From contig JANXAQ010000262.1 in assembly GCA_025062105.1 (NCBI GenBank), positions 1-51,144 of the forward strand: 51,144 nt of DNA, given 5' to 3'. The stretch comes from Thermoguttaceae bacterium. Its GTDB lineage: Bacteria > Planctomycetota > Planctomycetia > Pirellulales > Thermoguttaceae. Within the stretch, counting starts at the first letter, position 1. Every line of letters begins with the position of its first letter. Shown here one piece after another: positions 16,041-24,112 of this stretch. Made by a program: the position numbers and the translations under genes. The notes under the pieces are model-generated. The model had not been told where the DNA came from and did no database searches. It saw nothing but the letters and a program-made list of their open reading frames with translations.

Positions 16041-17240
16041 GTGAGTACGATAACCCAGTTGCGCCGGCGGAGTGTAAAGGATTTAGCGGCGATGGCCAAA
16101 CGCCAAGGAGTGCCAGGCTGGCACAGCATGCGGAAAGAAGAGTTAGTTCAGGCTCTGGCCAAACTGGCCCGAAAAACTGCCAAAAGCAAACCCTCTGCCT
16201 CCGGTACCCAACGCTCCCAAAAACCCTCTCCCAATGGTGCCGTGCGGAAAAAAAAGAAGAGTGTTGCTCCTGCCATTTCTAGTACTGCCCGAAAAGTCTC
16301 TAAGACTACTTCCCAAAAGAAAAAATCTCCTCCTGCGGATTTGGCCGAGCGACTCCGACAAATCCAAACCCAACTCACGATCAGTAAAGATTTGGCCTAC
16401 TACTCGGAGAATGTTTCGTCTGGCAATGGTGGAGGGCGAGATCGGCTGGTGGCTATTGTCCGAGACCCCTATTGGATTCAAGCCTATTGGGAGGTTAGTC
16501 GGGCTACGGTTCAACGGGCAGAGGCTGCTTTGGGCCAACACTGGCACAGTGCTCGACCTGTATTGCGCTTGTTGGAAGTGGTTCGGGACGGCACGACCAG
16601 TGCTGAGCGGCTTCATCTCCGGGACATTGCCATTCATGGAGAAGTCAATACCTGGTATGTGGATGTGCCAGCCCCGCCCAGAAGTTTTCAATTAGAGATC
16701 GGCTATTTGGCACCCACTGGCAAATTCCTTTGCCTAGTCCGAAGCAATATTGTTACCACCACCCGAAACCGACTTGCTGACGTGGACGAACAGCCCTGGT
16801 CCGAAAAGCCCGAAGATTACCAGCGTCTGTATGCTTTAAGCGGCGGCTACGATCCGACCGTGGACACCCAGGAAGTCAAAGAATTTTTAGAGGAGCAGTT
16901 GGGGCGATCGTTGGTTCCTTGGCCCCTGCGGTATGGGTTAGACCCAAGTTCTCTGGCTGGTAAACGGGAAGAGTTTCATCTGGAGGTCGACGCGGTAGCT
17001 ATCTTGTACGGGAAAACCTCTCCGGGTGCGCATGTAACTATTCGGGGGGAGCCGGTCCGGGTGGAAGAAGATGGCACCTTCCAGCTCCGGTTGGAGATGC
17101 CAGATCGTCGGCAGGTTTTACCCATTGTGGCTCAAAGCCCTGAAGGCACCGAACAACGGACTATCGTGCTGGCCTTGGAACGCAATACCAAGGTGATGGA
17201 ACCGATTGTGCGGGATCCGGATGCCGCTTTGCGAGAATAG
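16041..17240 (+). CDS. Rho-N/SAP-like plus DUF4912 domain protein
   Basis: 399 residues. The N-terminus (about 9-43, RSVKDLAAMAKRQGVPGWHSMRKEELVQAL) is a Rho N-terminal/SAP-like helix-extended-helix, usually nucleic-acid binding. A basic Lys/Ser/Pro-rich linker spans about 44-105. A DUF4912 domain follows at about 125-240, with the typical RDRLVAIVRDPYWIQAYWEV and a strand ending FLCLVRSN. The C-terminal 290-390 looks like a beta-sandwich (GAHVTIRGEPVRVEEDGTF). The start is GTG at 16041 with GGGAGG 8 bases upstream. DUF4912 proteins have no settled function; cytosolic location and DNA/RNA binding are inferred from the basic linker and Rho-N module. It stands alone. Confidence 0.82.
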   Translation: MSTITQLRRRSVKDLAAMAKRQGVPGWHSMRKEELVQALAKLARKTAKSKPSASGTQRSQKPSPNGAVRKKKKSVAPAISSTARKVSKTTSQKKKSPPADLAERLRQIQTQLTISKDLAYYSENVSSGNGGGRDRLVAIVRDPYWIQAYWEVSRATVQRAEAALGQHWHSARPVLRLLEVVRDGTTSAERLHLRDIAIHGEVNTWYVDVPAPPRSFQLEIGYLAPTGKFLCLVRSNIVTTTRNRLADVDEQPWSEKPEDYQRLYALSGGYDPTVDTQEVKEFLEEQLGRSLVPWPLRYGLDPSSLAGKREEFHLEVDAVAILYGKTSPGAHVTIRGEPVRVEEDGTFQLRLEMPDRRQVLPIVAQSPEGTEQRTIVLALERNTKVMEPIVRDPDAALRE

Positions 17241-17613
17241 CCCGGCCGGACCCACAAGATCTCCTTTTCCCGGTGTTGTTTCTGGCTATCCCTGTCCGCT
17301 CAGCGGGGAAAGCTCAAGCTAGTTCGGGGAAAACACTTCAGCCAAGCGGATGCCCCTTATTTTTTTCCGCTGCTGCCGTGGGAGGGGCAGTAGGAATGGG
17401 GGAAAAATGCTACGCTTGGCTATCTTTTTTGCCCCAAAGCCGGATTGGCCTTCGGCTCAAGGGGCCTCTTCCACCCCAGACTAGAGGCTGTTTTGCCCCC
17501 CAGCGGCAGTCTTTCGATTTTGGATCTAGAAAAGTATTGGATCTAGAAAAGTACTCTTCCTTGTCATTCCCCAGGCGTTCCAAGTCGGGTGCCCAAAGAA
17601 AATTGTTATAACT
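17241..17613. other. Non-coding stretch, no gene seen
   Basis: Between the DUF4912 gene and a family B repeat. A 112-codon frame starting at 17273 was considered but has no ribosome site and unconvincing composition. A short direct repeat GATCTAGAAAAGTA lies near 17522-17555. Confidence 0.4.
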
Positions 17614-17799
17614 GGAACCTCTCCAAAATCCTGGACATATAGTGAACTGAAGAAACTTTTGATTCTGTAGCAGCCGGGTTTTCCTACCCGAATACCTACT
17701 ATTTATGGGTGCTAACAATGCTAGCAACGCTATATGTGGGGTTAGAAGGAGAGTAAGCCAATATGGTATAAAAATATCTTCTCGAATGAAGCAGAGGTT
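17614..17799 (+). repeat. Family B repeat, near full length
   Basis: It runs from GGAACCTCTCCAAAATCCTG to GAAGCAGAGGTT. The central palindrome GCTAACAATGCTAGC and GGTATAAAAATAT block are present. It lies about 200 bp upstream of ribF. Confidence 0.75.
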
Positions 17800-17995
17800 G
17801 CTTTTTCTGGTTTTGCTGGTTAACCGAGGGGGCTGCCCGGCGAGTTTGGTATCTTGCCGGTTCGGGATAACTGACCAATAATAGAAACCTTGGCTTCCGG
17901 ACGGATAGCCACAGCCATCACGGCTGGCGGATGGCCTGCTGAGACGAGGGCAACCCTGGAATAGAAGGCAAACCAAATGGAATAGAGGCAAACCA

Positions 17996-18940
17996 ATGTT
18001 GATCCGCGATTCAGAAACGTTTCCGGAGCACCTGCGAGGGGGCGTTGTCAGCATTGGCAACTTCGACGGAGTCCATCAGGGGCACAGGCGCCTTCTGGAG
18101 CAGGTGGTGGCGCAGGCCAGGCAGCTTGGCCGTCCAGCCGTCGTCTTTACCTTCGAGCCTTCCCCGGCTTGGGTATTAAATCCGGAGGGGGCCCCTTTGC
18201 CCCTTTGTTGGCTAGAACGAAAAGCCAACTTACTCCGCCAATTAGGGGTGGATGTCATCTGGGCCTATCCGACGAGCCGAGAGTTTCTTCAGTTGGAAGC
18301 AGAAGAGTTCTTTTGGCGATTTGTGATGGGCCAGTTGCAGGCAAAAGTGCTGGTGGAGGGAAGTAATTTTCGTTTTGGCCGAAACCGCCAAGCGCACATC
18401 GGCCATCTGCAAGCCTGGTGTGCTGCGGCGGACATTCGTTTGGAGGTTGTCCCGCCGATAGAAGTGGATGGTCAGCCGGTGTCCAGTTCTTGGATTCGGC
18501 AGTTGTTGCTTCAAGGCCAGGTGGAAAAGGCAGCACAGTTACTGGGCCGGCCGCATCGGATTCGAGGCCAAGTCATCCGAGGAGCAGGCCGAGGCAAACA
18601 ACTCGGGTATCCGACGGCTAATCTGCAAGTGGATCGGCTTTTGCTGCCTGCCGAAGGGATTTATGCGGGCCGCGCTTGGCTGGGCGACGCTGCCTGGCCA
18701 GCAGCCATCAGTTTGGGCCCTAATCCCACCTTCGGTGAAACAGCTCAGAAACTAGAAGCCTTTTTGATTGGGTTTGACGGAGACTTATACGATCATTGGG
18801 TGGAACTGGAATTTATGGCCCGTTTGCGTGCGGTACGCCAATTCCCGGAAGTAGGCGCTTTGCTGGCCCAGATGGCGGAGGATATTTCTGTCACCCAGCA
18901 AATCCTGGCTCAAATCCAATTTCAGGAGACAAGTTCGTGA
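17996..18940 (+). CDS. ribF: Bifunctional riboflavin kinase / FAD synthetase
   Basis: 314 residues; phosphorylates riboflavin to FMN and adenylates FMN to FAD in the cytosol. The N-terminal nucleotidyltransferase domain has SIGNFDGVHQGHRRLL (the HxGH class motif) and a later SSSWIRQLLLQGQVEKAAQLLGRPH, where the usual S-S-T-R-I-R is altered to S-S-S-W-I-R. The C-terminal flavokinase domain carries GKQLGYPTANL with the PTAN motif, GIYAGRAWL, then NPTFGE and FDGDLYDHWVELEF. Length is typical. The start ATG follows a weak AGAGGC. Its TGA overlaps the GTG of the next gene, so the two are translationally coupled. Confidence 0.95.
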   Translation: MLIRDSETFPEHLRGGVVSIGNFDGVHQGHRRLLEQVVAQARQLGRPAVVFTFEPSPAWVLNPEGAPLPLCWLERKANLLRQLGVDVIWAYPTSREFLQLEAEEFFWRFVMGQLQAKVLVEGSNFRFGRNRQAHIGHLQAWCAAADIRLEVVPPIEVDGQPVSSSWIRQLLLQGQVEKAAQLLGRPHRIRGQVIRGAGRGKQLGYPTANLQVDRLLLPAEGIYAGRAWLGDAAWPAAISLGPNPTFGETAQKLEAFLIGFDGDLYDHWVELEFMARLRAVRQFPEVGALLAQMAEDISVTQQILAQIQFQETSS

Positions 18941-20250
18941 ATGCATCTGGTGTGCCTATGTGGGAAAAGTCTCCCCCGGACGGAGATCAGCCGGCCGGCT
19001 CAGTAGAAACCTCACGACTTGATAATCCCCCTAGGGCTAGCTGGCAAAATCCCTTCTGTAACCACAGACCCGATATGCAGCCTCCTCCGCTAGCCGATTT
19101 TCCAGGTGCCACCGCCCATTCAGGAGAGCAACGCCCTGCCTCGGGCACTGAAAATTCTTCTAGGAGCATTTCGCCCCCCAGCAGAAGTAACGTAGCCTCG
19201 TTGGAAAGGAACTCAGGGGATTTGCCTGCAAGTTCTAGTTCCTGCCAGAAAAGCGCCGTCTCTGCAGGCTCGATTAATTGGTCTAGGTTAATAGCTCGGC
19301 TTCAGCAAGCCCAGCAGATAGTGGTGGTAACGCATGTACGGCCCGACTGCGATGCATTGGGTAGCAGCTTAGCCTTGGCCAACTTTTTGGAGCGGATGGG
19401 CAAACAGGTCTGTTTGGTTGGGCCGTTTGACATGCCACCCAGCTTCCGGTTTTTGGATCCGGAAGGTCGATTTCGCCGTCTAGGCCGAGATGTGCAGCCC
19501 GAACAACTCGAACAGGCCGATTTGGTCATTATTGTCGATACCTCTGCCTGGGCCCAATTGGGCGATGCAGCCGAATGGATCCGCTCCACCAAGGTACCGA
19601 AAATCGTGCTGGATCATCATCGCAGTTCCGAAGACCTGGGTGCGGAAGAATTCAAAGATCCAACTGCCGAGGCCACAGGCCGATTGGTCTACGAGTTGGC
19701 CTGCCGATTGGGGATTTCGGTGGATCCCATGTCAGCGGTGCAACTGTTTGCTGCGGTGGCGACGGATACTGGTTGGTTTCGGTTTGGTTCTACCCGGGCA
19801 GATACGTACCGATTGGCCGCCGCCTTGACCGACGCAGGGGCAGCACCTGACCAACTTTATCAACAACTCTACGAGAACGATTCCCTTGGCCGACTGCGAT
19901 TAACCGGCCGGGTGCTTTGTCGGGCCGAAGCAGCTCTGGGAGGTCGGCTGATCTACTCCTGGATTGAACGCTCTGATTTTGAGGCCACCGGTGCTTTGCC
20001 TTCTGACACAGAAGATTTGGTCAACTTTTTAATGGGGGTAGCCGGCGCCGAAGTAGCACTGATGTTCATCGAGCTGGCAACCGGCGGGTTGAAAGTGAGC
20101 TTCCGAAGCAAAGCCCATTGGGATTGTAGCCAATTAGCTGGCCTATTTGGCGGCGGCGGGCATCGTCAAGCTGCAGGAGCCTTCCTGACCGATCCCCTGC
20201 CCATTGTCCGCCAAAAGGTCCTTGAGGCTGTGCAGGCCGCTATGCAATGA
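18937..20250 (+). CDS. DHH/DHHA1 phosphoesterase, NrnA-like, with long N-terminal extension
   Basis: 437 residues. From about residue 112 it is a complete DHH-DHHA1 enzyme of the NrnA (oligoribonuclease/pAp phosphatase) type: VVTHVRPDCDALGSSLAL, VIIVDTSAW, VLDHHRSS (the DHH triad), AVATDTGWFRF, and the C-terminal GGGGHRQAAGA substrate-binding loop. These Asp/His residues bind two metal ions, usually Mn. Residues 1-110 are Pro/Ser/Asn-rich and low complexity, which is unusual. The start is GTG at 18937 (AGGAG 8 bases upstream), overlapping the ribF stop as GTGA; the longer frame inside ribF is rejected. In many bacteria nrnA and ribF share the rbfA-truB cluster, so the pairing fits. Exact substrate is unproven. 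Confidence 0.9.
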   Translation: MNASGVPMWEKSPPDGDQPAGSVETSRLDNPPRASWQNPFCNHRPDMQPPPLADFPGATAHSGEQRPASGTENSSRSISPPSRSNVASLERNSGDLPASSSSCQKSAVSAGSINWSRLIARLQQAQQIVVVTHVRPDCDALGSSLALANFLERMGKQVCLVGPFDMPPSFRFLDPEGRFRRLGRDVQPEQLEQADLVIIVDTSAWAQLGDAAEWIRSTKVPKIVLDHHRSSEDLGAEEFKDPTAEATGRLVYELACRLGISVDPMSAVQLFAAVATDTGWFRFGSTRADTYRLAAALTDAGAAPDQLYQQLYENDSLGRLRLTGRVLCRAEAALGGRLIYSWIERSDFEATGALPSDTEDLVNFLMGVAGAEVALMFIELATGGLKVSFRSKAHWDCSQLAGLFGGGGHRQAAGAFLTDPLPIVRQKVLEAVQAAMQ

Positions 20251-20331
20251 TCCCCTCCAACCCCCGTGGCCCGGCCACAACTGCAGTTCCCTTCTCATAG
20301 TGCTTCCTCCCACTGCGAAGGCTTTTCTGAG

Positions 20332-20393
20332 CACGACTTTTTGCCATTTTGGACACATCCTTCTATCTGCTCGACTTTTGCCATGTTCGGCTT
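20332..20393 (+). repeat. Two solitary family A ends
   Basis: CACGACTTTTTGCCATTTTGG at 20334 and CTCGACTTTTGCCATGTT at about 20370 are left ends without their bodies. They sit upstream of the full A copy at 20418. Confidence 0.5.
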
Positions 20394-20417
20394 CCTCCCC
20401 AAGGGGCAATCTCTTAG

Positions 20418-20565
20418 CTCGACTTTTGCCATTTTCCCTAAATCCTTTTGTTTCCAGTAGTTACGACGAGACTTCCTTTTGTTCACATAATTTCCTAACT
20501 CCAATAGTTACAAGCTGTTAGTGTTTTCCTCTTCCGGGAGACGGCCTAAAATGGCAAAAGTCGAG
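20418..20565 (+). repeat. Family A repeat, full length and well preserved
   Basis: 148 bp between CTCGACTTTTGCCATTTT and AAAATGGCAAAAGTCGAG, near-perfect inverted ends. It is flanked by TTAG and CTAAG, consistent with a TA target. It abuts the family D element on the right. Confidence 0.8.
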
Positions 20566-20568
20566 CTA

Positions 20569-20725
20569 AGAGGCTGTCTGAAAAGAGCGTTTGGCTCGCT
20601 GGCCTGTCAAGTTGTTTCCACCATCAGGAGGAGCTACAAGCCAGATTTGGGCACCTTGGCTACCCAAAACCTTCACCGACCTTTGGAAAAGGAAGCTTGG
20701 CTACCTCCTTTTCAGACAACCTCTA
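20569..20725 (+). repeat. Family D repeat, copy 1
   Basis: Its ends AGAGGCTGTCTGAAAAG and CTTTTCAGACAACCTCT are inverted repeats. It closely matches 36439-36605. Like that copy, it starts directly at the right end of a family A element. Confidence 0.7.
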
Positions 20726-20740
20726 ACAAGCTGTGGTACT

Positions 20741-20847
20741 GTGGAAAGGTTGTCCGCAGTCTGAGGAGGGTTTGCCCATCCTGGTCGGTTTTGCTTCCGT
20801 GTTGGTGGGTTTAGGCCTCCGACCGGAAAGGGTTTCAACAGAGCCCC
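20741..20847 (+). repeat. Family E repeat, copy 2
   Basis: It runs from GTGGAAAGGTTGTCCGCAGTC to GGTTTCAACAGAGCC, parallel to 13928-14036. Confidence 0.6.
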
Positions 20848-20959
20848 TCCAGCGAACCGCCATCGAAGTTAGGAAATGGGAAGAACAAAATGAGGTTTCG
20901 CAAGTACTACCGGTAACCACGTTAAGGAAAACAGCACAAGCTGAGGTTAGAAATTGTCC

Positions 20960-21146
20960 AGGAACGCGGTTTCAGGATAATCCTGAACATATAGCGAACT
21001 TTATGAACCTTTACTTCGATAGGCGATAGCAACCCCCATCCAAAGAGCTACTCAATGTAGGGTGCTAGCATCCCAATATAGTTGGTTAGGCCCGAAGGAA
21101 ACCAAAATGGCATAAAAATATCTGCCTCAAATGATGCAGAGGTTTC
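20960..21146 (+). repeat. Family B repeat, degenerate
   Basis: It starts AGGAACGCGG, then has ATCCTGAACATATAGCGAAC. It ends ATGATGCAGAGGTTTC, with an internal GGCATAAAAATAT. Confidence 0.65.
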
Positions 21147-21230
21147 TTCAGCCTGTTCCGATGGGATTGCGAATTGACCAATCCTTGTGGAAAGCAAAGG
21201 AAAATAAACGGCCTTTGCGGAGAGTGGTTA

Positions 21231-21390
21231 GTGGCTGTCCTAAAATGGGAATTTGGCTGGTTTCCAATGGGTTTTAGCCGACCGGCTTTTATCCTCCACA
21301 CTCATTAAAAACAGGGATTTTGAGGATTCTGGGGCATTGAGAAAGGAAACCTCCTTTCATCATAGAAAAATGCTTTTTCGGACAGCCTCT
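21231..21390 (+). repeat. Family C repeat, copy 1
   Basis: It runs from GTGGCTGTCCTAAAATGG to TTTTTCGGACAGCCTCT, inverted ends. Internal blocks GGCCGACCGGC-like and CCTCCTTTCATCATAGAAAA are shared with 24842, 31951 and 38754. It joins a family A left end 3 bases later. Confidence 0.7.
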
Positions 21391-21393
21391 TAG

Positions 21394-21541
21394 CTCGACT
21401 TTTGCCAATTTTGGTCTTCTGCCGAAATGAGAAAGTTCTCACTCCTTGAAATTATCAGACTTAGGAAATTGCGTGAACAAAAGAAAATTATGCTGCAACC
21501 TCCGGTGACAAAACAAGTTAGGAAAAATTGCAAAAGTCGAG
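21394..21541 (+). repeat. Family A repeat, full length
   Basis: It runs from CTCGACTTTTGCCAATTTTGG to GCAAAAGTCGAG. It directly follows the family C element. Confidence 0.75.
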
Positions 21542-21668
21542 CTTAGGGTGTTGGGGGCTGTTGCTAGAGTGCTGCTAGGAAGAAGGAAATTGCTTTCACA
21601 ACAGGAGGTTAGCTCGAGTTTGCCATTGTTGCCTCACTGCTTTTGCTTCCCCAAGCACTGAGCTCCCT

Positions 21669-21698
21669 TTGTTTATATAAAAGCCCAATAGGTATAAT
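21669..21698 (+). promoter_or_regulatory. Sigma70-type promoter for the lipoprotein gene
   Basis: TTGTTT and TATAAT are separated by 18 bp and lie about 80 bp upstream of the ATG at 21781. The -10 box is a perfect consensus, unusual among these intergenic regions. No start-site data are available. Confidence 0.5.
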
Positions 21699-21780
21699 GG
21701 GAGCATGCATCTTGCAAGGCAAGTTCCCTAGTGTGAAAAGGTAAGCTTAGATTAAAACGTTGCCTAAAAAGGAGCTTACT

Positions 21781-22320
21781 ATGTTCCGAGCAAACAAGAT
21801 CATTGGGCTAGGCTGTTTGTCCGGATGCTTGCTCCTAACAGCAGCTGGATGTGAGTCGCCACAATCCAAACAGGCTTCTAGCAAGCCGTCGGGTTCGCCG
21901 CTTGCTGCCCGAAGAGTTCCATCGCCTCTTTCCGGCCTGCCAGGGTCTGCGGGAACATCTGGCAATTTGGACACACCTAATGGCATAATTCGGCAAAAGG
22001 CTGATGTGGGAGTCAGTCCCAAGGGACAGGGCTACGGCGGCGGATTGATTACTGAACCGATTTCCGTGTATTTTAAAGCGCCCCAGATGATTGCCTTTCG
22101 GATCCAGATTCCTCATGCAATGAACCTGTATCGTGCCCAACACGGACATTTCCCGAAAACGCATGAGGAGTTTATGGAAAAGATTATTAAAGAAAATGGG
22201 ATTCAATTGCCCCCTCTGCCGCCAGGCGCCCGATATGTTTATGATCCGAAAAAGGCAGCACAAACCCAGCAGTACGACCCGGAGGATCCACCGCTTTTTG
22301 TAGAACGGCCAGCGCCCTAA
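21781..22320 (+). CDS. Lipoprotein of unknown function
   Basis: 179 residues. A type II signal peptide (MFRANKIIGLGCLSGCLLLTAAGC) has a lipobox TAAGC, so Cys24 would be lipidated and the protein anchored to a membrane. A Ser/Pro/Gly-rich linker spans about 27-75. A compact domain at about 105-175 contains YRAQHGHFPKTHEEFM and PPLPPGARYVYDP. The FP-x-x-x-EEF pattern after a long helix recalls planctomycete pseudopilin-like small proteins, but I would not assign a function. The start is set by AAGGAG 7 bases upstream of 21781 rather than the in-frame ATG at 21760. The TAA stop touches a family A end at 22321. Confidence 0.8.
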   Translation: MFRANKIIGLGCLSGCLLLTAAGCESPQSKQASSKPSGSPLAARRVPSPLSGLPGSAGTSGNLDTPNGIIRQKADVGVSPKGQGYGGGLITEPISVYFKAPQMIAFRIQIPHAMNLYRAQHGHFPKTHEEFMEKIIKENGIQLPPLPPGARYVYDPKKAAQTQQYDPEDPPLFVERPAP

Positions 22321-22345
22321 GCTCTACTTTTGCCAATCAGGAGCC
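22321..22345 (+). repeat. Solitary family A end at the stop codon
   Basis: GCTCTACTTTTGCCAAT begins on the base after the lipoprotein TAA stop. This is the left end of A with one mismatch and no body. Confidence 0.55.
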
Positions 22346-22373
22346 TCCCCCCCTGGCAGAGGAATGCTCTAAG

Positions 22374-22518
22374 CTCGACTTTTGCCAATTTTGGCCTTCC
22401 CCTGGACGGGCAAAGCTCTAAGTCCATGTAACTATTGGAGTTAGGGAATTGGGTGAACAAAAGGGTTTCGCCGTAACTATTGGAGGCAAAACAGGTTAGT
22501 AAAACTGGCAAAAGTCCA
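22374..22518 (+). repeat. Family A repeat, full length
   Basis: It runs from CTCGACTTTTGCCAATTTTGG to CTGGCAAAAGTCCAG. It shares the GGACGGGCAAAGCTCTAAGT variant with the copy at 14533. Confidence 0.7.
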
Positions 22519-22739
22519 GAGATTGGAATGCGGTTTGCCTCATAGGGTAAATACCGGACTTGTAGCTGGGCAAAAAGCCCTTCGCTGTTGTCCATCTAAA
22601 ACATTGTTGGTTGATCCTGTAGCCGGGAGTAAACATCTTGAGTTGCCAGTGGTCCGCCAGGGGACAAACAATAGCCCTTCTTTCCTACTTGTTTTGCTAT
22701 TTTAGGATGATATCTATCCCCCCTATGGGAGGTATCCGG

Positions 22740-23267
22740 ATGAATATGGTCTTCCTGGGGGTAGCCTTAAGTGGTGCAGCGAACCTGCAGGCCGAACAGG
22801 CACCCCCTCCCCAGCCCACATCCTTGACCTCCTGTCGGGGAGCGGAAAGCTGGATCTTCCGGCCAAGCCAGTTCAGCCATCATCCAGATACCGACCAACG
22901 GATCGTTCAGTACCAAGCTCCCCCGCCAGCAGTCGTACCGAGCGATCCGACCTATCAAGAGAGCGGCTACCGACATAAACGCTCCGGTCTAGCTGTGCGT
23001 GGCAGTTTCGACTACCGCCATGTCGTAGAGACCTGGGGAGCCGGGGAATCGATTCGACCGTATGGGGAATGGCTTTATCCGTTTCGGCCCGGCGCTACAC
23101 CGTTCGGTCCTTGGGGCAATCCTCAAGGACCTTGGACCCTGCCGTTCCAATCCTGGCAAAATCCGTATGGGTCTTGGAATCGGTATGGGTATCCGTATGG
23201 GATGGTGCCGATCCCTGTTTGGCCGCCGGCTATCCCAGGACCCGCTCCGGCCCCGCTAAGACCCTGA
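22740..23267 (+). CDS. Small Pro/Gly/Trp/Tyr-rich secreted protein
   Basis: 175 residues from the ATG at 22740, chosen for a GGGAGG site 7 bases upstream. ATGs at 22707 and 22725 are alternatives that would add a more basic N-terminus. A weak signal peptide (MNMVFLGVALSGAANLQA) is followed by a Pro-rich segment. The low-complexity C-terminal half is rich in W, Y, P, G and F (FGPWGNPQGPWTLPFQSW, then repeated Y-G-Y-P-Y-G). This resembles structural or surface-layer-associated proteins. No catalytic motif and no named family were recognised. Composition and codon use match neighbouring genes, which supports it being real. Confidence 0.6.
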   Translation: MNMVFLGVALSGAANLQAEQAPPPQPTSLTSCRGAESWIFRPSQFSHHPDTDQRIVQYQAPPPAVVPSDPTYQESGYRHKRSGLAVRGSFDYRHVVETWGAGESIRPYGEWLYPFRPGATPFGPWGNPQGPWTLPFQSWQNPYGSWNRYGYPYGMVPIPVWPPAIPGPAPAPLRP

Positions 23268-23409
23268 AGGTGGCCCGGCACAACCAGGATCCCGAAAGGC
23301 TAACTATTCCCCCCAATGCGTACCCCTTACCTATTGCCATTTTCCCTAACTTGTCTTTTCCCCAAGAGTTCCAGCAAAACCTTCTTTTGTTCACCCAATT
23401 TCCTAAGTC

Positions 23410-23465
23410 GGCAACCTCTGCACAATCCTAAACATAGAGTGAACTTCATGGATCTCGGATTTGGT
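23410..23465 (+). repeat. Family B fragment
   Basis: It carries AACCTCTGCACAATCCTAAACATAGAGTGAAC, the left quarter of B, then diverges. Confidence 0.5.
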
Positions 23466-23494
23466 TGAGATTGCCTCGGCTACTTCTAAGACCT

Positions 23495-23836
23495 AGGAAC
23501 CTCTGCATAATTCAAAAGGGATGTTTTTATCTCGACTTTTGCCATTTTCCCTAACCTGTTTTGTCTCCAGGGGTTATGACGAACCGGCCTTTTGTTCATA
23601 CTCTTTTCTAAGTCCAATACTTCCAAGGAGTTCGAAGCTCCCATTTCGGCAGAAGACCCAAAATTGGCAAAAGTCGAGTTGATACCATTTTGGCTGCCCT
23701 CCCTCTAATGCAACATATAGGGGGCCAGCATTGCTAGCACCTATATATCCTAGATATTCAAGTAGAACAACTGAACCGTTAGAAATCAAAAGTTCACAAA
23801 GTTCACTATATGTTCAGGCTTCTGCCGCGGTTTCCT
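23495..23836 (-). repeat. Family B repeat split by a family A insertion
   Basis: It starts AGGAACCTCTGCATAATTCAAAAGGGATGTTTTTAT, breaks for an A element, and resumes GATACCATTTTGGCTG. It ends at GTTCAGGCTTCTGCCGCGGTTTCC. Uninterrupted B copies at 30881 and 41598 read through this point as TTTTTATACC. Without A it is about 192 bp. Confidence 0.75.
23531..23678 (+). repeat. Family A repeat nested in family B
   Basis: 148 bp between CTCGACTTTTGCCATTTT and AAATTGGCAAAAGTCGAG, sitting in the TATA of the B element's TTTTTATACC. TA can be read on both sides, so a TA target duplication is plausible. A is therefore younger than this B copy. Confidence 0.75.
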
Positions 23837-23949
23837 GCTATAGGTAGGTTGTAGGTTGCTAGCAATGCTAGCAGTCCTATATGTTGGGGTAGAGGTGCGA
23901 GGACCAAAATCGCGTAAAAATATCTCCTTGGAAATTCCGCAGAGGTTCC
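23837..23949 (+). repeat. Family B right half
   Basis: A truncated B directly after the split copy, in the opposite orientation. It has GGTTGCTAGCAATGCTAGCA, then a TAAAAATATCTCC block and a GCAGAGGTTCC end. Confidence 0.6.
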
Positions 23950-24112
23950 TATCCTAAAAGATCTGGATAACAGCAGTCTTACGGAGCAGAAGCGGGTTTG
24001 TTCACTCGGCGGAGGTGGAATGAGTTCACTCCATAGGGCCGCTTCTTCCCCAAGAGAAAATAGTTTTCGCTTACTTGGGGAATGTAACCTTGCAAGTGGA
24101 ATCTGCCGGGCT

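Noticed and set aside
18796..18936. Longer start for the DHH protein inside ribF
   Set aside because: The GTG at 18937 has a good AGGAG site and a classic 4-base overlap. The upstream residues are ribF in another frame.
20521..20814. ORFs beginning M-A-K-V-E in several places
   Set aside because: The right end of family A (ATGGCAAAAGTCGAG) happens to supply ATG and open codons. The frames differ between copies and end at random.
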